Positions 1 through 6,006 of a stretch of DNA of 11,872 nt are shown in pieces. The DNA is from Pusillimonas sp. UBA6240 (GTDB taxonomy: Bacteria > Pseudomonadota > Gammaproteobacteria > Burkholderiales > Burkholderiaceae_B). The translations under genes and the position numbers were made by a program. Each line of letters opens with the position of its first letter. Position 1 is the stretch's first letter. The DNA is taken from positions 4,712 to 16,583 of the forward strand of contig DJWC01000083.1 in assembly GCA_002441445.1 (NCBI GenBank). Reading direction: 5' to 3'. The notes below the pieces were generated by a model that saw only the letters and a program-made list of their open reading frames with translations, made no database searches and had not been told where the DNA came from.

Positions 1-1211
1 TCGGGATTGATGGGCTCGCCCACCGACCCTATGATGCGCAGCGAGCTCATGTCGTATTCGCGCGGATGGCATTCCGGCGTGGTCTCGGCGGCCTTGGTCA
101 GCGAGCGTATGGCGGTGGGCGCGGTATAGAAAACCGTGACCTTGTGGCGCTGTATCATTTCCCAGAAGCGGCCGGCGTGCGGATATGTGGGCACGCCTTC
201 GAAGACGATCTGCGTCAGCCCCGCCGCCAGGGGACCATAGGTGATGTAGGTATGGCCGGTAACCCAGCCCACATCGGCCGTGCACCAGAACACGTCGCTA
301 TCCTTGGCGTCGAAAGTCCATTTGACCGTCACCAGGGCCCACAGCAGGAAGCCGGCGGACGCGTGCTGCACGCCCTTGGGCTTGCCGGTGGAGCCGGAGG
401 TATACAGGATGAATAGAGGATGCTCGGCGTTCACGGAGACGGGCTCGCAGTTGGCGGACTGCCCGGCGCTGACATCATGCATCCAGAGATCGCGGCCTTC
501 CTGCCAGGCCACCTTGCCGCCCGTGCGCTGGTAGACGATCACGTGGCGCACCGCGTCGCAGCCGCCCATGGCCAGCGCTTCGTCGACCGCGCTCTTGAGC
601 GGAATGGACCTGCCGCCCCGCACCTGCTCGTCCGCCGTGATGACCAGCGTGGCGCCCACGTCCACCGTGCGCTCGTGCAGGCTTTTCGACGAAAAGCCGC
701 CGAACACCACGGAATGGATGATGCCCAGGCGCGCGCAGGCCTGCATCGCCACGACGGCCTCTATCGACATCGGCATGTAGATGATCGCGCGCTCGCCCGT
801 CTGGTGGCCCAGCGATTTCAGGCCATTGGCGAACTGGCACACGCGGGCGTGCAGTTCCTTGTAAGTGACCCTGGTGACTTTCCCGTCGTCGGACTCGAAG
901 ATAAGCGCCGTTTTATTGGCGGTTGGGGTGTCGAGATGCCTGTCCAGGCAGTTGGCCGAAACATTGAGCTCCCCGTCGCCAAACCAACGATAAAACGGCG
1001 CTTCCGATACATCCAGCACCTGCGTGAAGGGTTTGGTCCAGACCATGTTGTCGCGCGCCAGACGCGCCCAGAATTCGTCGGGCGACGCTTCCGCCTCGCG
1101 GCACATCGCCTGATATTGCTCCATGCCCGATATGGCGGCTCCGTTCACCAGATTGGGGAATGGCTGAAAAACCCGGTTCTCCGTTAATACGGATTCTATT
1201 TCGTTGGACAT
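1..1211 (-). CDS. acs: acetyl-CoA synthetase (acetate--CoA ligase, AMP-forming), N-terminal part
   Basis: Cytoplasmic enzyme that activates acetate to acetyl-CoA through an acetyl-AMP intermediate. The frame is open for 403 codons from the ATG at 1211 to the left edge. Acs proteins are usually about 650 residues, so about 60% is present. The N-terminal ACAS domain reads EFWARLARDNMVWTKPFTQV, followed by AMP-binding motifs: the ATP-loop TSGSTGKPKG at residues 271-280, VFGGFSS upstream of it, and VGEPINP at 397-403 at the edge. The C-terminal lid with the regulatory acetyl-lysine lies outside the window. The start is supported by AAAGGAG a few bases upstream. It follows the MFS gene on the same strand after 108 bases that hold inverted repeats, so it probably has its own promoter. 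Propionyl-CoA synthetase (PrpE) is the nearest alternative, but the N-terminal sequence fits Acs better. Confidence 0.95.
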   Translation of the reverse strand, partial: MSNEIESVLTENRVFQPFPNLVNGAAISGMEQYQAMCREAEASPDEFWARLARDNMVWTKPFTQVLDVSEAPFYRWFGDGELNVSANCLDRHLDTPTANKTALIFESDDGKVTRVTYKELHARVCQFANGLKSLGHQTGERAIIYMPMSIEAVVAMQACARLGIIHSVVFGGFSSKSLHERTVDVGATLVITADEQVRGGRSIPLKSAVDEALAMGGCDAVRHVIVYQRTGGKVAWQEGRDLWMHDVSAGQSANCEPVSVNAEHPLFILYTSGSTGKPKGVQHASAGFLLWALVTVKWTFDAKDSDVFWCTADVGWVTGHTYITYGPLAAGLTQIVFEGVPTYPHAGRFWEMIQRHKVTVFYTAPTAIRSLTKAAETTPECHPREYDMSSLRIIGSVGEPINP

Positions 1212-1241
1212 GCTTGCTCCTTTCGCTTTCCATTCAAGTAT

Positions 1242-1260
1242 GTAGTTCCGACTGCACTAC
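1242..1260 (-). promoter_or_regulatory. inverted repeat upstream of acs, possible operator
   Basis: GTAGT and ACTAC arms separated by 9 bases, ending about 30 bases before the acs start codon. The position is right for a regulator site, since acs genes are often controlled by response regulators. The arms are short and no regulator can be named from sequence alone. Confidence 0.25.
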
Positions 1261-1262
1261 CC

Positions 1263-1322
1263 TAGAACACCATGCTTACGCCTGGCTGACGCCGCCGGGC
1301 CGGCGGCGCCATGCTGGTTCTA
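1263..1322 (-). terminator. GC-rich nested inverted repeat after the MFS gene, possible terminator
   Basis: An inner perfect repeat GCCGCCGG / CCGGCGGC (1291-1307) sits inside an outer TAGAAC / GTTCTA pair (1263-1268 and 1317-1322). The outer pair includes the stop codon of the MFS gene. The inner part would form a strong hairpin in the transcript, but no T-run follows it. It may stop or stabilise the mRNA 3' end, or be a Rho-assisted site. It separates the transporter operon from acs. Confidence 0.3.
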
Positions 1323-2672
1323 CGGCAGCGGCTGCGCCATGGATATAGTATCGCGAACCCTGGCGCCCCGAGCGAAATCCAGCCTGGCGAGTACGGCAAG
1401 GCCCGCCACGAAGAACAGCCCGGTGAACAGCAGGGCCAGCCTGTGGTTGCCATCGGTCACCCAGGTCACCAGGCCATAGCACAGCGGGCCGACGACCGCC
1501 GCCAACTGGGTGGCGAAAGTCCACAGGGAATAGAATTCCGCCAGCCGCGCGCGCGGCGCCAGGGCGCCCACCATGGCGCGGCCGGCGCTCTGGCTGGTGC
1601 CCATGCAAAGCCCCGCGATGGTCGCCGCCGTCCAGAATACCCAGAGCCGCACGGCCGCGTAGGCGATCAGGATCATGAGGATCCAGCCCGCCAGGGTGAT
1701 GGCGAGCGCGGGCTTGTGCCCGACCTTGTCCTGGACATAGCCGAACAGGAAGGCGCCCCCGGCGGCGGCGATATTCACCGTGAAGACCAGCATCATGGTC
1801 TGCGCCATAGTGAAGCCCATGGCCTCGGTCGCATAGACCGCCGACAAAGTGATCACCACCGAGATGCCCGCATGATAGCAGGCCCCGCATAGCAGCAGCA
1901 GCCGGAAGTCGCCGAATTGCCTGCCGGTTTCGAGCCAGGCGGCCCGCAGGCGCGCCAGCATCCCCTGCGCGGCGCGCCGGGTTGCTGGAGTGCGCTCGCG
2001 CAGGAACAGAAACGAAGGAATGGCGGCGATGGCGAAAATGGCGGCCGTCAGGACCATTACGCCGGGCACGTATTGGCTGGCCTGCATGCCGCGGCCGCCG
2101 GCCCACGACACCAAGGCCAGGGACAGGCCCAGCGTCAGCATGCCGCCGAAATACCCGAAGCTCCAGCCCCAGCCCGATACCCGCCCCAAGGCCTCGGGGC
2201 GCGCGATTTCGGGCAGGAATGCGGCCACGATGGATTCGCCCACGCAATAACAGTAGTTCGATAGCGCCAGGGCGAACAGACCCCAGGCGATATCGCCCGG
2301 CCCCGTCAGCGCCAGCAGCAAGGTGGCCGCCACGCAGCCGGCGGTGCTGGTGAACAGCAGCCTGCGCTTGCCGGCGCGCGCATCGGCGCGGGCGCCCAGC
2401 GTGGGCATGGTCAGCATGACCATCAGGTAGGAGAACGAAAGCGCCGCCGTGAAAGCCAGCGTGCCCCAGGACTTCTGGGCCGCCACCACGCCCACGAAAT
2501 AGGCGCTGAACACCGTGGTCAGGACGACCGTGGTATAGCCCGAATTGGCGAAGTCGTACATGGCCCAGGCCCAGACCTCGCGCCTGGCGACGCCCGGATT
2601 CAAAGCCTGGCCGGTCCAGGCCGTATCCGCGTCCGATGCAAGCTTGGCGGACGAGGCCGGACCCTGCTTCAT
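1320..2672 (-). CDS. UMF1/Atg22-like major facilitator superfamily transporter
   Basis: Inner-membrane transporter of 450 residues, a usual length for a 12-helix MFS protein. It begins with a soluble stretch of about 30 residues. The first helix region has the UMF1/Atg22-type signature WAMYDFANSGYTTVV (near 35-49). Further family features are GWGWSFGYFGGM between helices 4 and 5 and GTSQSAGRAMVGALAPR in the second half, before the EFYSLW motif. The MFS loop 2-3 basic motif appears as ARADARAGKRR. The fungal Atg22 relatives export amino acids from the vacuole. For bacterial members the substrate is generally unknown, and I cannot assign one here. Its ATG at 2672 overlaps the stop of the upstream GlcG/HbpS-like gene by four bases (ATGA), so translation is probably coupled. 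It ends TAG at 1320. Confidence 0.88.
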   Translation of the reverse strand: MKQGPASSAKLASDADTAWTGQALNPGVARREVWAWAMYDFANSGYTTVVLTTVFSAYFVGVVAAQKSWGTLAFTAALSFSYLMVMLTMPTLGARADARAGKRRLLFTSTAGCVAATLLLALTGPGDIAWGLFALALSNYCYCVGESIVAAFLPEIARPEALGRVSGWGWSFGYFGGMLTLGLSLALVSWAGGRGMQASQYVPGVMVLTAAIFAIAAIPSFLFLRERTPATRRAAQGMLARLRAAWLETGRQFGDFRLLLLCGACYHAGISVVITLSAVYATEAMGFTMAQTMMLVFTVNIAAAGGAFLFGYVQDKVGHKPALAITLAGWILMILIAYAAVRLWVFWTAATIAGLCMGTSQSAGRAMVGALAPRARLAEFYSLWTFATQLAAVVGPLCYGLVTWVTDGNHRLALLFTGLFFVAGLAVLARLDFARGARVRDTISMAQPLP

Positions 2673-3076
2673 GCTTGCAGCGCCGCTATCCCGGCACGGG
2701 CGATTTCCACGTCTTCGCTGGATTTAACTCCCGAAACGCCAACGGCCCCCACGATATGGCCGTCGACGGTGATGGGAACACCGCCTTCCAGCATGCCGTT
2801 CAAGCCGGGCGCCGACAGAAACGCCGTGCGCCCCTGATTGATGGAGTCTTCATAAGCCTTGGATTCGCGGCGGCCCAAGGCGGCGGTGCGCGCCTTGGCG
2901 GGGGAGATCTGCGCCGAGATCGGAGCGGCGCCGTCGAGGCGATAAAGCCCGAGCAGGTGGCCGCCGTCGTCAACGACTGAAATGGTCACGTGCCATTTGT
3001 GTTCTTGTGCGTGCTTGGCGGCCGCGGCCAATATGGTCTGGACGTCGGTAAGGCTCAGTACGGGCTTGGTATTCAT
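2669..3076 (-). CDS. GlcG/HbpS-family protein (heme-binding-like)
   Basis: Small protein of 135 residues without signal peptide or membrane helices, so probably cytoplasmic. It matches the GlcG/HbpS fold: an N-terminal helix, VVDDGGHLLGLYRLDGA at 34-50, a KARTA helix near 61-65, then GGVPITVDGHIVGAVGVSG at 98-116 and a C-terminal ED..IARAGIAAL helix. One family member, Streptomyces HbpS, binds heme and iron. Others, such as GlcG of the glycolate locus, have no settled role, so heme binding is an inference only. The ATG at 3076 is chosen because GAGGAG stands just upstream. A TTG 48 bases earlier lies in the same frame but has no such site and falls inside a palindrome. It is the first gene of an operon with the UMF1 transporter, which suggests that they act on the same compound. 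Confidence 0.85.
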   Translation of the reverse strand: MNTKPVLSLTDVQTILAAAAKHAQEHKWHVTISVVDDGGHLLGLYRLDGAAPISAQISPAKARTAALGRRESKAYEDSINQGRTAFLSAPGLNGMLEGGVPITVDGHIVGAVGVSGVKSSEDVEIARAGIAALQA

Positions 3077-3123
3077 GTGCTCCTCGCGCTTGGGTGAAAT
3101 CAAATGATGGGAAATAACAGGCA

Positions 3124-3149
3124 AATGTAACAGAGGTCAATATTACATT
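3124..3149 (-). promoter_or_regulatory. palindromic operator candidate for the GlcG-like/MFS operon
   Basis: Perfect 7-base arms AATGTAA (3124-3130) and TTACATT (3143-3149) around a 12-base spacer, 48-73 bases upstream of the chosen ATG at 3076. Within it, on the minus strand, lies TTGACC, a passable -35, with TATTTC 18 bases further on as a weak -10. A dimeric repressor bound here would cover the promoter. No regulator gene adjoins this operon in the window, so the binding protein is unknown. Confidence 0.45.
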
Positions 3150-3280
3150 CGGCCTATAGACTAGCCCGCCCGAAGGGTTCCGTAAAGCCGGAAAAATGGT
3201 AAAAAGCCCTTTACGCGGGCAACATGATTCGTTAAACTGCGCCATCATTATTGTTCAATTCGCCCCAAGCACCCCGTTTT

Positions 3281-3308
3281 TTGTCAGCATCTTGCCGACC
3301 GATATTAT
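3281..3308 (+). promoter_or_regulatory. sigma70-like promoter of the NlpC/P60 gene
   Basis: TTGTCA (3281-3286, 5 of 6 to consensus) and TATTAT (3303-3308, 5 of 6) are separated by 16 bases. Transcription would start near 3315 and give a leader of about 70 bases to the ATG at 3383. Confidence 0.5.
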
Positions 3309-3382
3309 CGATTTAAATTCTATTTGATACAAAATCGAACATCCGGCGGCAACGGCTTGTGGCGAGCCATAACGTAAGAAAT

Positions 3383-4057
3383 ATGCCGCCGCAACGACTA
3401 TATCGCCTATCTCCGTACCTAGACACATCGAATCTTCTTCTGCGCGGCGCAAAATCCTTGCTACTCGTAGCCACGCTCGTGCTCGCGGGCTGCGCCACCA
3501 ACGCCAAGAATACCAGCCAGAATCAGCAGTATGCTGAAACCAGCTCCACGCGACAATTCCGCGACAACTACCTCTCGTACATGCAGGCCGACCCTCTGGG
3601 CGCCTATCTGTCTTCCCGCGAACAAAGCTATTCCCGCGTGCCCGCTCCGCCTCGCGGCCTGGCCAGCACCGCCCTCAGCGTGCTGGGCATCAAGTACCGT
3701 TACGGCGGCGACGCCCCCAACACCGGTTTCGACTGCAGCGGCCTGGTCATTTACGCAGCCGAAAAATCGCTGGGGCTGAAACTGCCCCGCCAATCGTCCG
3801 AAATAGCGCGCGAAGGCATCGCCATCAAGGCCAACGAGCTCAAAAAGGGCGACCTGGTTTTCTTCAATACCCGCGGCCACCGGTTTTCGCATGTGGGCAT
3901 CTACCTGGGGAACCGCAAATTCGTCCATGCGCCCCGCAAGGGTTCGGTCGTGCGCATCGAAGACATGGACATGGCCTACTGGAAGAAACGCTACAACGGC
4001 GCGCGGCGCCTGGCGGTCAACAACCGCATCGGCGCCCAGGACTTGGCTTCCAACTGA
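3383..4057 (+). CDS. NlpC/P60-family peptidoglycan hydrolase, lipoprotein
   Basis: Probable envelope-anchored cysteine peptidase that cuts stem peptides of peptidoglycan, like Spr/MepS and NlpC. The 224-residue product has a lipoprotein signal, LLLVATLVLAGC, with the lipid-carrying Cys at residue 37. A polar linker of about 60 residues follows, then the NlpC/P60 domain from about residue 93. The catalytic triad is visible: Cys118 in FDCSG, His170 in HVGIYLG and His182 in FVHAP. The ELKKGDLVFF motif is also typical. The start is uncertain: the signal has an unusually long N-terminal arm of about 28 residues, the ATG at 3383 has only a weak AAG-type site, and a GTG at 3359 is in frame without a ribosome site. 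The gene stands alone, with a promoter in front and a strong terminator behind. There is no SH3 domain, so recognition probably depends on the linker or on partners. Confidence 0.9.
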   Translation: MPPQRLYRLSPYLDTSNLLLRGAKSLLLVATLVLAGCATNAKNTSQNQQYAETSSTRQFRDNYLSYMQADPLGAYLSSREQSYSRVPAPPRGLASTALSVLGIKYRYGGDAPNTGFDCSGLVIYAAEKSLGLKLPRQSSEIAREGIAIKANELKKGDLVFFNTRGHRFSHVGIYLGNRKFVHAPRKGSVVRIEDMDMAYWKKRYNGARRLAVNNRIGAQDLASN

Positions 4058-4102
4058 TCAGGCCCGGCTTTCAACCGATCAAGCCCGAATCGACCAAAAC
4101 CG

Positions 4103-4136
4103 AACAGGCGTGCTTCGACGGAAGCACGCCTGTTTT
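4103..4136. terminator. strong intrinsic terminator, probably bidirectional
   Basis: A perfect 14-base-pair stem (4103-4116 with 4121-4134) around a GACG loop, with TTTT at 4133-4136 on the plus strand. It lies 45 bases after the NlpC/P60 stop. On the minus strand the stem is followed by GGTTTTGG, and it lies about 70 bases after the stop of the convergent DUF2325 gene, so it probably ends both transcripts. Confidence 0.9.
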
Positions 4137-4204
4137 ACATTCCGGCCCAAGCCGACCACAGCCTTGAGCCCGCGGCGCTCTGGCGCCACCGCCCGCCGCC
4201 GAGT

Positions 4205-4597
4205 TCAGCGGCGCGGCTTCACCCGCGCGTGATTCGCCGTGGATGCGCTGCAATTCATGCTTTGCACCGCCCCGGCCGACTGCTTGGGGCAGGCTTCACA
4301 GTAGCCGCACTGGTTCAAGGCCTGCTTCATGCTGCAGACCGAGCGCCGGCACGCCAACACGCGTATCCCGGCGCGCTGCGCCGCGGCCCTGAAGGTCTTC
4401 ATCACATTGTGCCCGAGGAAATCGGTAAGCAGTATCAGCAATTCGGTACCCGAGGGCAGTTGCAAGGTTTTCTTCTGATGCGAAGGATCGCGGCCGCTGA
4501 TGTGATGCCGGATCGCAATATTATGGCCTTTCAGCAGTTCAGGGATATTCCCCAGGCGATCGGCTCCGACGACCACTGCACTGACGAGTTGAGACAT
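4205..4597 (-). CDS. DUF2325 family protein with Cys-rich C-terminus, Fur-controlled
   Basis: Small soluble protein of 130 residues. The DUF2325 domain is recognisable from VVVGADRLGNIPELLKGHNI (residues 8-27), HHISGRDPSHQK (31-42), LILLTDFLGHNVMK (54-67) and AGIRVLACRRSVCSM (76-90). The family has no established function. Six cysteines cluster at the C-terminus: 83, 88, 97, 100, 103 and 116, including CGYCEAC, which is compatible with binding Fe-S, zinc or iron. The tail after residue 105 is polar and ends basic. The ATG at 4597 has GGAG six bases upstream. The promoter carries a Fur box, so expression should rise when iron is low. It is a single-gene unit, convergent with the NlpC/P60 gene. 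The family call is good; a role in iron homeostasis is inference. Confidence 0.85.
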   Translation of the reverse strand: MSQLVSAVVVGADRLGNIPELLKGHNIAIRHHISGRDPSHQKKTLQLPSGTELLILLTDFLGHNVMKTFRAAAQRAGIRVLACRRSVCSMKQALNQCGYCEACPKQSAGAVQSMNCSASTANHARVKPRR

Positions 4598-4669
4598 GGC
4601 ATGCTCCGTTCAGGTAATGAATGACGAGTTACGGACTACGGGCTACGGCTTAGAAAAAAAGGTTTCGTA

Positions 4670-4698
4670 ACGATAATCATTCCTATTTGCATTGTCAA
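4670..4698 (-). promoter_or_regulatory. sigma70 promoter of the DUF2325 gene
   Basis: On the minus strand a perfect TTGACA (4693-4698) is followed after 17 bases by TATCGT (4670-4675, 4 of 6). Transcription would start about 65 bases upstream of the ATG at 4597. The spacer and part of the -10 are occupied by the Fur box. Confidence 0.7.
4672..4690 (-). promoter_or_regulatory. Fur box
   Basis: GCAAATAGGAATGATTATC on the minus strand agrees with the 19-base consensus GATAATGATAATCATTATC at 13 positions, including an intact AAT.ATTATC half. It fills the gap between -35 and -10, the classic place for iron-dependent repression by Fur. Confidence 0.75.
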
Positions 4699-4975
4699 CT
4701 GAATTTTTGCGGCATGATGTATCCGGTGGTAGCCATTCGCGGCCTGGCCTTGTTCGCGGCCGTGGGGTGTTCCCGGACGGCTAGAGGCATGCCCGATCGA
4801 TGGACAAGATAGGGAATCGCGCAGGATCGCCGCAGGATGGGCGACGCTGGCGTAAATTCAGCCGTGGCGGCGTTGCGCTCCCGCCCCCTCCACGCGCCGC
4901 GCCATGCATGCGCAGGCCGCCCACCCGCGGCAGCGCCCGGCATGAGCAAAAGATGTGCGGGGCTCGCCCCTCGGC

Positions 4976-5932
4976 TCAGGCCTCAGGCGGCTTGCCGGCG
5001 GAGTCGATCGCTTGCTGCACGACATCCCGGGTGAGCTCGGGCGCGAGCATTTCGAGCAGCACATAGACATAGTCGCGCAAGAATACCCCCGACTTGACCG
5101 CCACCCGAGTGATGTGGGTGCCGAACAGATGGCCGGCGGGCAGGCCCACCAGGCCCTTGTCGCGGCGCGGATCGAAAGCCATGCCGGCGATGATGCCTAT
5201 GCCCAGGCCCACATCGACATAGGTCTTGATCACGTCCGCATCGATGGCCTCGAGCACGATATCGGGCGCGATATTGCTGCGGGCGAACACCTCGTCTATG
5301 GTGCCCCGCCCTGAAAAAGCGTGGTCGTAGGTGACGATGGGGTATTGCGCCAGTTGCTCCAGGGAAATGGCCTTGGCGGCGCTGGACCGGAGCTCGGCCA
5401 GCGGGTGGTCCGGCCGCACGACGATGGTGTGCTCCCAGGAATACACCGGCAAGGCGGCCAGCCCGGGGGTCAGCGCCAGGGTTTCGGTCGCGATGGCCAC
5501 GTCGGCTTGCTCGTGCAGCACCATTTTCGCCAGATGCGGCGGGTTGCCTTCCGCCAGGGACACGCGGACCTTGGGAAAGCGCTTGCGGAACGCGGGGATC
5601 ACCCTGGGCAGGATGTAGCGCGCCTGCGCGTGGGTGCAGGCGATGGTCAGGCCGCCTTCATCGCGCTTGGCGAATTCGTCGCTGACTTTTTTCAGATTGT
5701 CCACTTCGCGCATGATGCGGTCGATGACCTGCGCCACGACGTGGCCCGGCTTGGTCAGACCCTTGATGCGCTTGCCATGGCGCTCGAAAATCTTCACTCC
5801 CAGTTCGTCTTCGAATTCGATGATGGCCTTGGACACCCCCGGCTGCGAAGTGTAAAGCGTGCGCGCCGCATCCGTAAGATTGAAGTTGCGCCTGATCGTT
5901 TCCCGGACGAAGCGGAATTGCTGAAGATTCAT
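4976..5932 (-). CDS. cysB: CysB-type LysR family transcriptional regulator
   Basis: DNA-binding regulator of 318 residues, close to the 324 of enterobacterial CysB. CysB activates sulfate assimilation genes in response to N-acetylserine. The N-terminal winged helix-turn-helix (about 1-63) contains LYTSQPGVSKAIIEFEDELG, and the effector domain has the CysB-like stretches THAQARYILPRVI, VAIATETL, DADVIKTYVDVGLGIGIIA and APELTRDVV. Of the residues that I recall binding sulfate in CysB crystal structures, Thr100, Gln103 and Thr149 are kept. Thr102 is Ala, and Thr202 appears to be Ser207. This could mean a shifted ligand, as in the relatives Cbl and SsuR, so CysB proper is likely but not certain. 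It follows mmsA on the same strand after 74 AT-rich bases and has its own -10 box within a palindrome. Confidence 0.88.
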   Translation of the reverse strand: MNLQQFRFVRETIRRNFNLTDAARTLYTSQPGVSKAIIEFEDELGVKIFERHGKRIKGLTKPGHVVAQVIDRIMREVDNLKKVSDEFAKRDEGGLTIACTHAQARYILPRVIPAFRKRFPKVRVSLAEGNPPHLAKMVLHEQADVAIATETLALTPGLAALPVYSWEHTIVVRPDHPLAELRSSAAKAISLEQLAQYPIVTYDHAFSGRGTIDEVFARSNIAPDIVLEAIDADVIKTYVDVGLGIGIIAGMAFDPRRDKGLVGLPAGHLFGTHITRVAVKSGVFLRDYVYVLLEMLAPELTRDVVQQAIDSAGKPPEA

Positions 5933-5936
5933 AAAA

Positions 5937-5964
5937 ATAATGGCCCTTTAAGAAGAGCCATTAT
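5937..5964 (-). promoter_or_regulatory. palindrome over the cysB-like promoter, candidate autoregulatory site
   Basis: Perfect 8-base arms ATAATGGC (5937-5944) and GCCATTAT (5957-5964) with a 12-base spacer, beginning 5 bases from the start codon at 5932. On the minus strand the consensus -10 TATAAT (5960-5965) overlaps the distal arm. No good -35 is seen 17 bases away, which fits an activator-dependent or regulated promoter. LysR proteins commonly bind such sites to control their own gene. In RNA the arms plus the following T-run could also fold near the start codon, with the SD-like AAAGGG in the loop. Confidence 0.5.
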
Positions 5965-6006
5965 ATGGAATAAAGAAATAAAAATATATGCTTTTTGGTT
6001 ATAAGC

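Larger units (their letters stand above)
3077..3382. other. divergent intergenic region between the GlcG-like operon and the NlpC/P60 gene
   Basis: About 300 bases, more AT-rich than the flanking genes, with no convincing coding sequence. It holds the palindrome AATGTAA-N12-TTACATT near the left gene and a second inverted repeat, CGTAAAG (3181-3187) / CTTTACG (3209-3215). On the right are a sigma70-like promoter for the NlpC/P60 gene (3281-3308) and a third inverted repeat, TCGATTT (3308-3314) / AAATCGA (3332-3338), in its presumed leader. Confidence 0.6.
4598..4975. other. intergenic region between the DUF2325 and cysB-like genes
   Basis: The left part (4598-4700) is the leader and promoter of the DUF2325 gene. 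It includes three tandem copies of a heptamer, TACGGAC/TACGGGC/TACGGCT, at 4630-4650, and the Fur box. The right part (4700-4975) has no recognisable gene. Possible frames there include a 32-codon plus-strand frame at 4714-4812 with a hydrophobic start, and an 84-codon minus frame, neither with a ribosome site. A small GGGG/CCCC hairpin at 4959-4970 lies just after the cysB-like stop. Confidence 0.5.

Noticed and set aside
420..1187. 255-codon plus-strand frame opposite acs
   Set aside because: Antisense to the acs frame, which carries all the family motifs; the translation is His/Arg-rich and unrecognisable.
1276..2247. 323-codon minus-strand frame inside the MFS gene in another frame
   Set aside because: Same strand as the transporter but out of frame, and Gly/Arg-rich. 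The overlapping transporter has clear helices and family motifs.
3077..3124. Longer GlcG/HbpS-like protein starting with TTG at 3124
   Set aside because: It adds 16 residues not typical of the family, has no ribosome site and starts inside the palindrome. The ATG at 3076 has GAGGAG.
4695..4949. 84-codon minus-strand frame between the DUF2325 and cysB-like genes
   Set aside because: No ribosome site, no recognisable domain, and an Arg/Ala-rich composition expected of GC-rich noncoding DNA.
4959..4970. Terminator for the cysB-like gene
   Set aside because: The GGGG/CCCC hairpin is short and TTTT comes only after several unpaired bases, too weak to call.
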